Positions 27,409 through 36,389 of a stretch of 64,000 bases of DNA are shown in pieces. Position numbers and translations under genes: made by a program. The first letter of the stretch is position 1. Each line of letters opens with the position of its first letter. The notes below the pieces were generated by a model, which was given only the letters and a program-made list of their open reading frames with translations, was not told the origin of the DNA and did no database searches. Origin of the DNA: an endosymbiont of Galathealinum brachiosum (GTDB lineage: Bacteria; Pseudomonadota; Gammaproteobacteria; SZUA-229); assembly GCA_003349885.1 (NCBI GenBank), contig QFXC01000013.1, positions 496,001 to 560,000 of the forward strand, in the 5' to 3' direction.

Positions 27409-29535
27409 ATGAAGTTTTCAATAAAAACACCTTTTAGAACGCCTGCTATGGTTATTGGCCTGTTATTTAGCTTTACTATTTCCACGGTTGCCGCGAATAC
27501 CAGCACATCTCTTGAGACACTAAAGCCACTCGATGAACACAATCGCACGACAGCCGAAATTGTTAATCGTTTAGCCCAACAACACTACCAGCGAACTCAA
27601 ATACGCCTGGACAACGATTTATCATCTGTTGTTTACAATCGTTATATAAAAGAACTGGATGGAAACCGCAGTTATTTTATTCAGTCTGATATCGATTCAT
27701 TTGAAAAATATCGTTACCGTCTTGACGATGCACTACGTGCACGAAAAGTTGACCCCGCCTTTGTCATTTTTAATCGTTATCAGCAACGTGTAACCGAAAG
27801 ACTGGAATACCTGCTTGGGGCAATTAAAGAGGGTGTAGATAAGCTTGATTTTAACAGTAATGATTCTATTCATATTGATCGTGAAAATCACGCATGGCCA
27901 CAAAACACTCAGGAACTCGATAATCTCTGGCACAAACGTCTGACTAATAGCGCATTAAATTTAAGGCTTTCAGGTAAGGAAGACGATAAGATTACCGAAT
28001 TACTAACCAAACGTTACACTAGCCAGTTAAAACGTATACAGCAAAATAATGCGGAAGATGCTTACCGTGTTTATATGAATTCGTTAACTCTGAGTTACGA
28101 CCCGCACACGCAATATTTTTCACCTCGTGGCACAGAAAATTTCAATATCCGTATGCGCCTTTCATTACAGGGCATAGGCGCTATGCTTCAGGCTGAAGAT
28201 GAATATACAAAAGTAACCCGTTTAATTCCTGCCGGCCCGGCCGACAAAGCAGGTGAGCTCAAAGCCAATGACAAAATAACGGGTGTAGGCCAGGGAGCTA
28301 ACGGAGAAATAGTAGATGTTATAGGCTGGCGATTAGATGATGTTGTGGATTTGATTCGCGGTAAAAAAGGCACGGTTGTTCGTCTGTCAGTTTTAAAAGC
28401 TAATGCTGTAGATACCTCCAAAACAAAAATAATTTCTATCACCCGTGACAAGGTAAAACTGGATGAGCAGGATGCCAGCCAGGAAATTATAGAACTTGAT
28501 AATTACGGTAAAAAATATCGTCTTGGCGTAATTGATATACCTAAGTTTTATATCGACTTTGAAGCGGCAAACAAGGGTGAGCCAAATTATAAAAGCACCA
28601 CCCGTGATGTTAAAAGATTATTAAAAGAGCTTGAAGCAGAAAAAGTGGATGGCGTTATCATTGATTTGCGTGACAATGGTGGCGGCTCTTTACACGAAGT
28701 GAATACATTAATCGGACTCTTTATTAAGTCTGGCCCTACCGTTCAGGTAAAAGATATTACAGGCCGTATTTATGTATCAAAAGACAAAGATGACAAAGTT
28801 TCTTATACCGGCCCTCTAGCTGTACTGGTTAACAGAATCAGCGCATCAGCTTCTGAAATTTTTGCCGGTGCTATACAGGATTACCACCGGGGCATTATCG
28901 TTGGCACTCAAACCTACGGTAAAGGCACTGTGCAGGCCATGTTGCCTTTATCCAGCGGCCAGATCACTTTAACCCAGCAAAAATTTTATCGCATTACTGG
29001 AGGCAGCACACAGAATCGCGGCGTTATCCCTGATATTGAATTACCTTCTCTGTATGATGTTTCAGAAGTAGGTGAAAGCTCATTAGAAGCTGCCCTTCCC
29101 TGGGATAAAATCAAAGCAGCCCAGTTTGACAGCTTTAGTGATTTTTCACTTCAGATACCCAAGCTAACGGCATTACATAACAAACGCATTAGCAAAGACC
29201 CTGACTTTATTCATTTAACTGAAACCAATAAACTGATAGAAGAACGTCGCCAGCAAAAAGAAATTTCGCTCAATGAAAAGACACGTCGTCAGGAGAAAAA
29301 GGAACTGGAAGACTTCCAGATAAAACTCGAAAACAATCGACGTAAGTCACTGGGCATGGAACTCATTAGTAGTCTTGATGAACTTGATAATGCCATTGGT
29401 GATAGTAGTGAAGAAGTTGAATCTGAAGATACTGATAAGGAAAAAGATGGCCCTACACCACTACTAACAGAAACAGGAAATATTTTAATTGATTTTCTGA
29501 GTTTAAGTCATCCTAAAATGGCGAACCATAACTAG
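27409..29535 (+). CDS. prc: Tail-specific protease Prc (Tsp)
   Basis: A 708-residue periplasmic serine protease of the S41 family. Signal peptide residues 1-29; N-terminal domain to about 235; PDZ domain about 240-335 (GIGAML...IPAGPADKAG); catalytic domain with S480 (in SASASE) and K505 (TYGKGT), spaced 25 residues as in E. coli S452/K477; then a C-terminal helical DUF3340-like region. It degrades proteins with apolar C-termini and trims PBP3 in E. coli. It is monocistronic with a terminator after it. Confidence 0.96.
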   Translation: MKFSIKTPFRTPAMVIGLLFSFTISTVAANTSTSLETLKPLDEHNRTTAEIVNRLAQQHYQRTQIRLDNDLSSVVYNRYIKELDGNRSYFIQSDIDSFEKYRYRLDDALRARKVDPAFVIFNRYQQRVTERLEYLLGAIKEGVDKLDFNSNDSIHIDRENHAWPQNTQELDNLWHKRLTNSALNLRLSGKEDDKITELLTKRYTSQLKRIQQNNAEDAYRVYMNSLTLSYDPHTQYFSPRGTENFNIRMRLSLQGIGAMLQAEDEYTKVTRLIPAGPADKAGELKANDKITGVGQGANGEIVDVIGWRLDDVVDLIRGKKGTVVRLSVLKANAVDTSKTKIISITRDKVKLDEQDASQEIIELDNYGKKYRLGVIDIPKFYIDFEAANKGEPNYKSTTRDVKRLLKELEAEKVDGVIIDLRDNGGGSLHEVNTLIGLFIKSGPTVQVKDITGRIYVSKDKDDKVSYTGPLAVLVNRISASASEIFAGAIQDYHRGIIVGTQTYGKGTVQAMLPLSSGQITLTQQKFYRITGGSTQNRGVIPDIELPSLYDVSEVGESSLEAALPWDKIKAAQFDSFSDFSLQIPKLTALHNKRISKDPDFIHLTETNKLIEERRQQKEISLNEKTRRQEKKELEDFQIKLENNRRKSLGMELISSLDELDNAIGDSSEEVESEDTDKEKDGPTPLLTETGNILIDFLSLSHPKMANHN

Positions 29536-29552
29536 AAATTATTCGGCTAATT

Positions 29553-29590
29553 TAATCGGGGAATGATTATTTAAATATTTTCCCCGATTA
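29553..29590. terminator. Terminator between prc and the next gene
   Basis: Arms TAATCGGGGAA (29553-29563) and TTCCCCGATTA (29580-29590), eleven perfect base pairs between convergent genes. Confidence 0.75.
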
Positions 29591-29611
29591 TTATAAATTA
29601 ACTTTCAATTT

Positions 29612-30346
29612 TTAATGTCGAACACCATTCACACCAAAACCACCTGCATATTTTCTCATCACTTCACGTACATTATCAGGATAGCCGACAACATCCATTT
29701 GTTGCATACCTTCATTAAAAAACTGCTGGCAGTCTGCCGGAATATTTTTAATTAACTGATCAAATACATGCTGCATGATTTCAGAATTATGCGTTCGTGT
29801 CGCAACTATACCCCAGTTCAAATTAAGTATACGCCAGGGTCGCATGGGATTAGTCGCTTCCAGATCCCGCTTAATTTCTATATCAGTAACATCAATTACA
29901 TTACTAATAAGTTCACACAAAAGCTCTAACTGCTTATTATCCTGAATTGTGTTTGCGTAACTGGCTATCGCATTTACAACTATATCCAGTTTTTTTACCT
30001 GTCCACCATAAACTTTCAGCCAGCTAACAACCGGTAATGAAAGGCGATGCAATTCCAGCATCTGATCCTGCATACCTCTGGAAGCACAACTCACTGAAAT
30101 TTCATCAAGCAAATTTAGTGCATAATCACCGATCTTACTCACCTCTTCTGCACTTATATCAGGTTGCTTATTTCTATCCACATCAGAGGCAAGACGTAGC
30201 ATTATCTGTATATTCTGACGCAATGCATCAATCATTTTTAACGTTTGCTTTGACTCATCTGAATCAGTCGACTGAAGGCTCAATATTAGCGCCTCAACAA
30301 TGGATTCATATTCTCGACTTAACTCATTAATACCTGTTTCTAACAT
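29612..30346 (-). CDS. Conserved hypothetical helical protein (244 aa)
   Basis: A soluble, almost entirely helical protein without signal peptide or membrane segment. The C-terminal half contains NPMRPWRILNLNWGIVATR and GMQQMD...YP, blocks I have seen in uncharacterised proteins of sulfur-oxidising gammaproteobacteria, but no function is attached to them. It is divergent from gloA. The five cysteines are scattered and do not form a metal motif. Confidence 0.6.
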   Translation of the reverse strand: MLETGINELSREYESIVEALILSLQSTDSDESKQTLKMIDALRQNIQIMLRLASDVDRNKQPDISAEEVSKIGDYALNLLDEISVSCASRGMQDQMLELHRLSLPVVSWLKVYGGQVKKLDIVVNAIASYANTIQDNKQLELLCELISNVIDVTDIEIKRDLEATNPMRPWRILNLNWGIVATRTHNSEIMQHVFDQLIKNIPADCQQFFNEGMQQMDVVGYPDNVREVMRKYAGGFGVNGVRH

Positions 30347-30417
30347 TACTTATTCATCCTGATCTGGATTGAGATATACTAAATCACCTAAACTAAAAGA
30401 CTTCAGGTGAGAATTAT

Positions 30418-30804
30418 ATGCGTATTTTACACACTATGCTTCGTGTAGGAAATTTAGAAAAATCTATAAAATTTTATACCGAAGTATTTGAAATGCAGTT
30501 GCTACGCAGAAAAGACTACCCTGATGGCAAATTCACATTGGCATTTGTAGGTTATGGCGATGAAAAAGAAAACACTGTCATTGAATTAACCCATAACTGG
30601 GATACTGACAGTTATGATATGGGCAATGCTTATGGCCATATTGCACTGGAAGTAGATGATGTTTATAAAGCAGTTGACGTCATTAAAAAACAGGGTGGAA
30701 AAATACTTCGTGAAGCCGGCCCAATGAATGCGGGGGCAACGATTATTGCATTTGTTGAGGATCCTGATGGATACCAGATAGAGTTACTAGCCGCTAAATC
30801 CTGA
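30418..30804 (+). CDS. gloA: Lactoylglutathione lyase (glyoxalase I)
   Basis: A 128-residue vicinal-oxygen-chelate enzyme that isomerises the methylglyoxal-glutathione hemithioacetal. All four metal ligands are present: H5, E56, H74 and E122. The length is that of the short Ni-dependent bacterial type (E. coli GloA). A GGTGAG sequence serves as ribosome site. Confidence 0.96.
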   Translation: MRILHTMLRVGNLEKSIKFYTEVFEMQLLRRKDYPDGKFTLAFVGYGDEKENTVIELTHNWDTDSYDMGNAYGHIALEVDDVYKAVDVIKKQGGKILREAGPMNAGATIIAFVEDPDGYQIELLAAKS

Positions 30805-30827
30805 CAATAGCTCATTTAAAAACCAGA

Positions 30828-32012
30828 TTAAGCCAGATCATCAACCATCTTATCTGATACACGATTGCGGCCATTGCGTTTGCTTTCATATAAACAGGTG
30901 TCTGCTGCTCTAACCAGAACAGCGCTAGACTGATCAAACTCAGCTGTGGTTGTTGCCAGACCAATACTCACAGTTACCCAGGGGCTCACATCCTCTTTAC
31001 CGGCCTTTATTCTGGCTTCTTCCACCGATCGTCTCAGTCGTTCAGCTAATAAACGAGCATGCTCAACACTGGTATTAGGTAAAACAATTGCAAATTCTTC
31101 ACCGCCGTAACGAGCCGTGAAATCAGCGGTGCGTTTTAACTGGCCAGACAAAACCTTGCCTACGGTAAATAAACAGATGTCTCCCAGCTGATGCCCGAAG
31201 CTATCGTTATAAGCTTTGAAATAATCGATATCAACCATCAGCAAACTCAGAGGTGTATACTCTCGCATACTTCGTTTCCATTCTTCCTCAAGCACCATAT
31301 CAAAATAGCGGCGATTATAAGTACCGGACACATCGTCAATAATCGTCATACGGGAAACGCGACTAAACTGTCTGCCAGATGTTCGTAGAGCAACAACTAC
31401 TACTACCGCTATGACACAAAATATTAACGCAATCCCTATCAATGTATATAATCGAGACAGCTCATATTCAGCAACTACATTTTTATGTGTTTTTGCCTGA
31501 TTTTCTACAATTCGATCTAACAGGAAAAGCACACTGGTACTAGCAGCCCTACCTTCTCGAAATATGGCTTCAATATCACCCGCATCAACACCACCAAAAA
31601 TCAACGCTTCAACCAGATTATTATGATAAGGCTGTGCATATGCAACTGACTCATCCAGCTTTTTCAGGTTATCAAGTAAGGTGGTATCTACCATTGTTTT
31701 CATTAACTGTTCACGAGCATTCGCATAAACACCTGCCATATGATGAAAACGTGTCGCTTCTTCGTCACGATCAAACACTTCTTTCATGTTTATCATGCGC
31801 TGAATGGTCATCTCTCGCTTTTGCACCGCATCACGCATTGTCATTACAAGGCGGACCTGCTGAGTATTATTTTTAACCAGATCAAAGGCAGATCGACTCC
31901 AGACATCAATCTGAATCAACAACGTCACAATAATCGCGGCACAAAGCAGAATCACCGCTGCAAACCCAAACAAGGTTGAACGGGTGCTTATAAACTTCGG
32001 AAACTGTATCAT
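30828..32012 (-). CDS. Membrane diguanylate cyclase with periplasmic sensor
   Basis: A 394-residue protein. Transmembrane helices at about 14-34 and 187-208 enclose a periplasmic helical domain (residues 35-186) of the four-helix-bundle type with LVMTMRDAVQKREMTIQRM. A GGDEF domain follows: GGEEF at 303-307, an I-site R294xxD297 five residues before it, and DIDYFKAYND near 261-270. It is therefore a catalytically plausible, feedback-inhibited diguanylate cyclase. It is divergent from rnd. The ligand is unknown. Confidence 0.9.
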   Translation of the reverse strand: MIQFPKFISTRSTLFGFAAVILLCAAIIVTLLIQIDVWSRSAFDLVKNNTQQVRLVMTMRDAVQKREMTIQRMINMKEVFDRDEEATRFHHMAGVYANAREQLMKTMVDTTLLDNLKKLDESVAYAQPYHNNLVEALIFGGVDAGDIEAIFREGRAASTSVLFLLDRIVENQAKTHKNVVAEYELSRLYTLIGIALIFCVIAVVVVVALRTSGRQFSRVSRMTIIDDVSGTYNRRYFDMVLEEEWKRSMREYTPLSLLMVDIDYFKAYNDSFGHQLGDICLFTVGKVLSGQLKRTADFTARYGGEEFAIVLPNTSVEHARLLAERLRRSVEEARIKAGKEDVSPWVTVSIGLATTTAEFDQSSAVLVRAADTCLYESKRNGRNRVSDKMVDDLA

Positions 32013-32084
32013 TAAATTCTTTATTATTTTTTTATCCCTTCAGGTTACAATATAGCCTGTTTTTAGCCAACAAGTAAGCCACCG

Positions 32085-33242
32085 ATGGATATAGTTTATA
32101 TTGACACTAATGAAGCCCTGGCGCTTTCTTGTGACACCATTCGCCTTAGCAAGGTTATCTGTATTGATACCGAGTTTCACCGTGAAACCACATACTACCC
32201 TGAACTTGCCCTCATACAGGTATCAGACGGTGAACAAACCTGCTGTATTGACCCCCTTGGAATTACGGATTTCACACCTTTTCTGGCGCTATTATCAAAT
32301 TCAAATGTAACGAAAGTACTGCATGCCTCAGGGCAGGATCTGGAAATATTTAATCATTTATTTAATACCTTGCCTTCGCCCATGTTTGATACTCAAATAG
32401 CAGCAGGCCTACTCGGTTACGGCGATCAGATTGGTTATGCCGCATTAATTAAAAAAGAACTCAATATTGATATTGATAAGTCACAATCACGCACCGACTG
32501 GTTAAGACGTCCATTAAATAAAGACCAGTTACTTTATGCCGCCAGTGATGTGTATTATCTAGCGAAAGCCTACCCTAAAATGGTCGCACAACTCGATTCT
32601 CTAAACAGACTTGAATGGTTACACGGTGACTTCTCTGAACTTTGCATGCCGGCCAAATATCAGGTGGATACTAATAACATCTGGAAAAAAGTTAAAGGCA
32701 ATCAGAAACTTCACGGCATTCAGCTCGCCATTTTACAGGCTGTTGCTGCATGGAGAGAAGAATCTGCACAAAAACGCAATCGACCCAGACGTCGTATCGT
32801 ACCCGATGATGCATTAATTGATATTGCACGTTTAAAACCGGATAGTGCAGATAAAATTAAAAAACTGCGTTCATTAAACAAAACGCGCCTTAATTCTGAA
32901 GATGCATCACAACTGTTACAACGCATGAATAATGCGTTACGCATGGAGAAGGAACATTGGCCTAAACATGCTAAACGTCACAAGTTAAATATGCGTGAAG
33001 AGGCCATAATCGATTCACTAATATCCCTGTTAAAATTAAAAGCAGATGAACACCACATAACCCCTTTGAACCTTGCATCACGAAAAGAACTTGAATCCTT
33101 ACTTCAGGGGAACACCGACATTCCTCTGATGCAGGGATGGCGTTATACACATGCGGGTCAGGTAATAGAAGAGTTTTTAAATGGCCGAAGTTTTCTGAAA
33201 ATTATTTCTGGTGAATTAAAACTTCAGGTTGAGGAACAATAA
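32085..33242 (+). CDS. rnd: Ribonuclease D
   Basis: A 385-residue 3'-5' exoribonuclease of the DEDDy type acting on tRNA and small RNA precursors. D28 and E30 lie in CIDTEF; a further aspartate is in HASGQDLEIF and the tyrosine-containing block is SDVYYL. One or two HRDC domains follow from about residue 205. The length is normal. It overlaps the next gene by one base (TAATG), so the two are translationally coupled. Confidence 0.94.
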   Translation: MDIVYIDTNEALALSCDTIRLSKVICIDTEFHRETTYYPELALIQVSDGEQTCCIDPLGITDFTPFLALLSNSNVTKVLHASGQDLEIFNHLFNTLPSPMFDTQIAAGLLGYGDQIGYAALIKKELNIDIDKSQSRTDWLRRPLNKDQLLYAASDVYYLAKAYPKMVAQLDSLNRLEWLHGDFSELCMPAKYQVDTNNIWKKVKGNQKLHGIQLAILQAVAAWREESAQKRNRPRRRIVPDDALIDIARLKPDSADKIKKLRSLNKTRLNSEDASQLLQRMNNALRMEKEHWPKHAKRHKLNMREEAIIDSLISLLKLKADEHHITPLNLASRKELESLLQGNTDIPLMQGWRYTHAGQVIEEFLNGRSFLKIISGELKLQVEEQ

Positions 33243-34267
33243 TGTCTCAGGTTAACGGTATATGTGATTTCCTTAATCAGGCAGGCACTCAATATAAAAT
33301 TTTTGATATGGGCCGACGTATTGAAGAAATAAATCAGGCAGATTTCCTGCGTTTTGAACAGGGAGAAATTCCCTACCCATTACCACTACAACAACAGGCA
33401 TGGCTGGGTTTTCTGGTCTGGACAGAAGATAAAAAATCAGAACTTGTTATCTGGTTTTTACGCTTTCCACTGGATGCTGCGGGCAAACTTACAACCGGAA
33501 TTCGTGATGATTTTGTTCTACAGCTCATTAATAAAGAAGGCAAAGATACTCCAGAGCAGGACGAAGAAAACCCTTATGGTTTCAAACCAAAACAGGAACA
33601 CATGGCCTGCTTTCATGCAAAAGCGGCAAAGCTGTTAAATCAACCCGCATCCAGTTACTACGAACACACCAGAGATTATTTTATTGGCAAACCCGGTTAT
33701 GATCAGTGGGCTTTCGTTGGTTTTCAGGGAATTGCAGATTTAGCAACCAGGCTCGATGAAGATAATAATGCCGAGTTAGTTGCGGAATCAATCGAGAAAA
33801 TTCCACACCAACCATTTGAAGCATTAGCGCAATGCCTTGAACACGAAAAAATTAATACCGATATCTCCCAGTCTATAGTTAATATTATTAATCATGAGCT
33901 CGAAAAAGATGAAAGTGATGCTACTTTTATTTCTCTTTGTATTCGTGCTCTATCCAATACACAAGATCAGACATTACTGGAACTAAGCCTTAGCAAAATA
34001 TTAAAAACTGAAGCAGGCAGACACCCTGAAGTACTGGCTTCAATATCTGGGCGTTGCTGGTTAGCGTTAAAGAACGAAGAGACTATCAATCTTTTTCTTG
34101 AAGCTCTCGCTCATTGCAGTGAAGGTCAAAATTTTTTCACACCGGTAATTATCGATTTAATTAATATTCCGGGTATGCAGGAGAGTATCCTTAAAGCGGT
34201 GAAATCACCTGAGCGATCCGAGAAATTATCTGTTGCGATTGGTGAGTTGTTTAAGAGTTTTACCTGA
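33242..34267 (+). CDS. DUF3549 family protein
   Basis: A 341-residue cytosolic protein starting with the typical SQVNGICDFLNQAG and FDMGRRIEEI blocks; residues 40-110 include LPLQQQAWLGFLVW and VIWFLRFPLD. This family (PA1295-like in Pseudomonas) is encoded directly after rnd in many gammaproteobacteria but has no known function. The C-terminal half is helical, HEAT-like. The coupling to rnd suggests an RNA-related role, which is inference. Confidence 0.85.
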   Translation: MSQVNGICDFLNQAGTQYKIFDMGRRIEEINQADFLRFEQGEIPYPLPLQQQAWLGFLVWTEDKKSELVIWFLRFPLDAAGKLTTGIRDDFVLQLINKEGKDTPEQDEENPYGFKPKQEHMACFHAKAAKLLNQPASSYYEHTRDYFIGKPGYDQWAFVGFQGIADLATRLDEDNNAELVAESIEKIPHQPFEALAQCLEHEKINTDISQSIVNIINHELEKDESDATFISLCIRALSNTQDQTLLELSLSKILKTEAGRHPEVLASISGRCWLALKNEETINLFLEALAHCSEGQNFFTPVIIDLINIPGMQESILKAVKSPERSEKLSVAIGELFKSFT

Positions 34268-34315
34268 ATCAACCAGTTTCATCACTTTACTGCCATACGT
34301 TCGATTGCTTTGCTC

Positions 34316-34348
34316 GGGGATGGATCGCGCTTTTTGCGCTCCGTCCCC
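34316..34348. repeat. REP-like palindrome (GGGGATGG)
   Basis: GGGGATGG...GCGC-TTTTT-GCGC...CCGTCCCC, a foldable hairpin with outer arms related to the palindrome at 12967. A tail (TGCGGTGATTCCAATC) is repeated in diverged form after the copy at 35068. It occupies the gap between the DUF3549 gene and the S24 peptidase gene, where I see no gene. Confidence 0.55.
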
Positions 34349-34570
34349 TGCGGTGATTCCAATCTGACTGGAAGAGTAATGAACGACTCCACACAACTCC
34401 CGGTGACCTCAATCAAAGGACAGAGCGCCATAAAACGACAGCTTATCCCCGATAGAGATATGCCATAACAGCACAATTAACCAACATACAAAATAACAAC
34501 GCATAATCCTCTTGAATTTCAATAAAATACCTCCTATTATCTAGAAACAGCATTAACTGAGATAATAAAA

Positions 34571-35035
34571 ATGAACAACGTCAGTTTATTAATCCCCAAA
34601 CAGCAGCACCCTACATGGACACCTGAGCTTGATGAAATCGAGCCAGCTATTTCCGAATTAGTAGAAATTCCATTACTTGGTTTTATCACAGCTGGTCAGC
34701 CCATTGAACGCATAGAAAATCATGATTCAATAAAAGTACCTTCACATATGGTGCGTAAAAACACCTATGCATTAAAAGTACAGGGTCACTCGATGATTGA
34801 TGACAACATTCAGGATGGAGATGTCATTATTGTAGAAAAGCAGTTATCTGCAGAAAATGGGCAATCGGTTGTTGCATTAATTAACAATGAACAGGTAACG
34901 CTGAAAAAGTTTTACATTGAAGCCGATGGCATTCGCCTGCAACCGGCTAATCCTGACATGGAACCAATTATCCTGAAAAATGAAGAAGTTCAGGTACTGG
35001 GTATTGTATCCGGCGTTATTCGTAATTTCGAATAA
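34571..35035 (+). CDS. Free-standing LexA/UmuD-like S24 peptidase
   Basis: A 154-residue protein equivalent to the C-terminal half of LexA. It has an Ala41-Gly42 self-cleavage bond in FITAGQPI, catalytic S74 in GHSMID, and K112 in the VTLKK strand, spaced 38 residues as in LexA-type enzymes. The N-terminal 33 residues are short and contain no helix-turn-helix, so it cannot act as a LexA-type DNA-binding repressor alone. UmuD is of similar length, but no umuC follows and no SOS box was seen upstream. It is flanked on both sides by REP-like palindromes. Confidence 0.8.
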   Translation: MNNVSLLIPKQQHPTWTPELDEIEPAISELVEIPLLGFITAGQPIERIENHDSIKVPSHMVRKNTYALKVQGHSMIDDNIQDGDVIIVEKQLSAENGQSVVALINNEQVTLKKFYIEADGIRLQPANPDMEPIILKNEEVQVLGIVSGVIRNFE

Positions 35036-35067
35036 TAGTTTATTACCCCGTTTGGCGTATATCCATC

Positions 35068-35102
35068 GGGGAAAGAGCGCGCTTTTTTTGCACTCTGTCC
35101 CC
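35068..35102. repeat. REP-like palindrome (GGGGAAAG)
   Basis: A diverged copy of the element at 34316: GGGGAAAGAGCGC...GCACTCTGTCCCC followed by TGTGGTAATTCCGATC. It lies 32 bp after the S24 gene stop and is in the same orientation as the upstream copy, so the gene sits between direct repeats. Confidence 0.5.
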
Positions 35103-35141
35103 TGTGGTAATTCCGATCAGGTTAGCAATGTAGTGTAAAAA

Positions 35142-36380
35142 TCAAATTCCCAGCAAACTTTTCATTTCATTAATCTCTTCTCTCGCCTCATCTAATACCT
35201 GCATTGCAAAAGCCGGGTCATGTTTATTTGGAAATAATTTTTTAAATGCGGGTACTTTATTTATGTCAGGTAAACTGGAAAGTTGTTTTCGCCTTAATTT
35301 ATCGTAAACCTGAGCAATAATAATAACGTCTTCAACTTTTAGTTCTTTTCCGCTATCGTGATACCAGTGCTCAGCATGGGTAACTACATTTAACATTTCT
35401 TTAGGTAAATCCCATGATTTAACTACCAGCATACCCACAGCAACACGCAGTGAATGAATTAACTGCCTTATTTCCTCCTCATCAGTTAACTCCAGACCTG
35501 TTTTCTCTATATAGGTAATAACAGGAATAACCCCAATATCATGAACCAGACCTGCCAGTAACAGTTCATCGGCATCCAGATTTTTTATGTGCTTTCCTAA
35601 TGCATAACAAATTGATGCTATTTCTATACTGTGTGCATAAAATATTTTCATCTGTTTTTTCAAAAATGGATGCCGTGTTTTAAACAACTGTGCCACACTG
35701 AAACTCAACACCAGATTACGAGTCATTTTTAAACCCAGACGAACTATCACATCACGCATGCTGTGAATTGGGTTTACACCTCTCGTTAACGGGCTGTTTG
35801 CTACTTTTATTAATCGCGTAGAAATCGCAGGATCTAACTCTACAATTTTACCAATGTGTTCAATGTCAGCTTCACTCTGCTCTACTGCTTTTTTTATACG
35901 AAGTGCAATTTCAGGCAAACTGGGTAACTTTAACTGACCCGTCTCTACTGCATTCATTATTTCATTATAAATATTACTTTCAACATGACTCATCTGATGA
36001 CTTAATGCACGTTCATCCACGAGCACTTCTTTTTCAATTAAACGATTAAATAACTGCCTGTTAAATTGCCATATTTCACAATTAGCCGTAATTGCAATAT
36101 GCGTTTCTTCTTCTTCGTTTTCTGAAAATACAGGTTTTAAAGCTTCAACAGTATCCGCTACTAACAATTGTGGTGTTAAATACTGCAAACACAAATCAAG
36201 TTTTCCACTTATCAAATAAAGCATCTGATCTTTACATTCATTTGAATATAAAGTTTCACCAATGGTCATTTTAATTAACTGACCTGTCTTGGCCAGCTTA
36301 ATTCGATCACCTGTTGCAAGGTCTTTAAATGGAATTAATTGATGGATGCGTTCTTCTAACTCATTTTCTGAAAATGACAT
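35142..36380 (-). CDS. HDOD protein with cNMP-binding-like N-terminus (copy 1)
   Basis: A 412-residue cytosolic protein. Residues 1-125 resemble a cyclic-nucleotide-binding beta-roll (LISGKLDLCLQ), but the phosphate-binding cassette is not recognisable, so ligand binding is doubtful. An HDOD domain follows (about 150-350, KLPSLPEIALRIKKAVE, LDPAISTRLIKVANS, HDIGVI). HDOD proteins are signalling scaffolds linked to chemotaxis, motility and c-di-GMP. It is a tandem paralogue of the next gene, 9 bp away, in one operon. Confidence 0.88.
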   Translation of the reverse strand: MSFSENELEERIHQLIPFKDLATGDRIKLAKTGQLIKMTIGETLYSNECKDQMLYLISGKLDLCLQYLTPQLLVADTVEALKPVFSENEEEETHIAITANCEIWQFNRQLFNRLIEKEVLVDERALSHQMSHVESNIYNEIMNAVETGQLKLPSLPEIALRIKKAVEQSEADIEHIGKIVELDPAISTRLIKVANSPLTRGVNPIHSMRDVIVRLGLKMTRNLVLSFSVAQLFKTRHPFLKKQMKIFYAHSIEIASICYALGKHIKNLDADELLLAGLVHDIGVIPVITYIEKTGLELTDEEEIRQLIHSLRVAVGMLVVKSWDLPKEMLNVVTHAEHWYHDSGKELKVEDVIIIAQVYDKLRRKQLSSLPDINKVPAFKKLFPNKHDPAFAMQVLDEAREEINEMKSLLGI

Positions 36381-36389
36381 AACCTGTCT

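Noticed and set aside
27409-29535. Whether the prc product might be a shorter CtpA-type protease
   Set aside because: The long N-terminal domain, PDZ position and C-terminal helical extension fit the Prc/Tsp branch, not CtpA.
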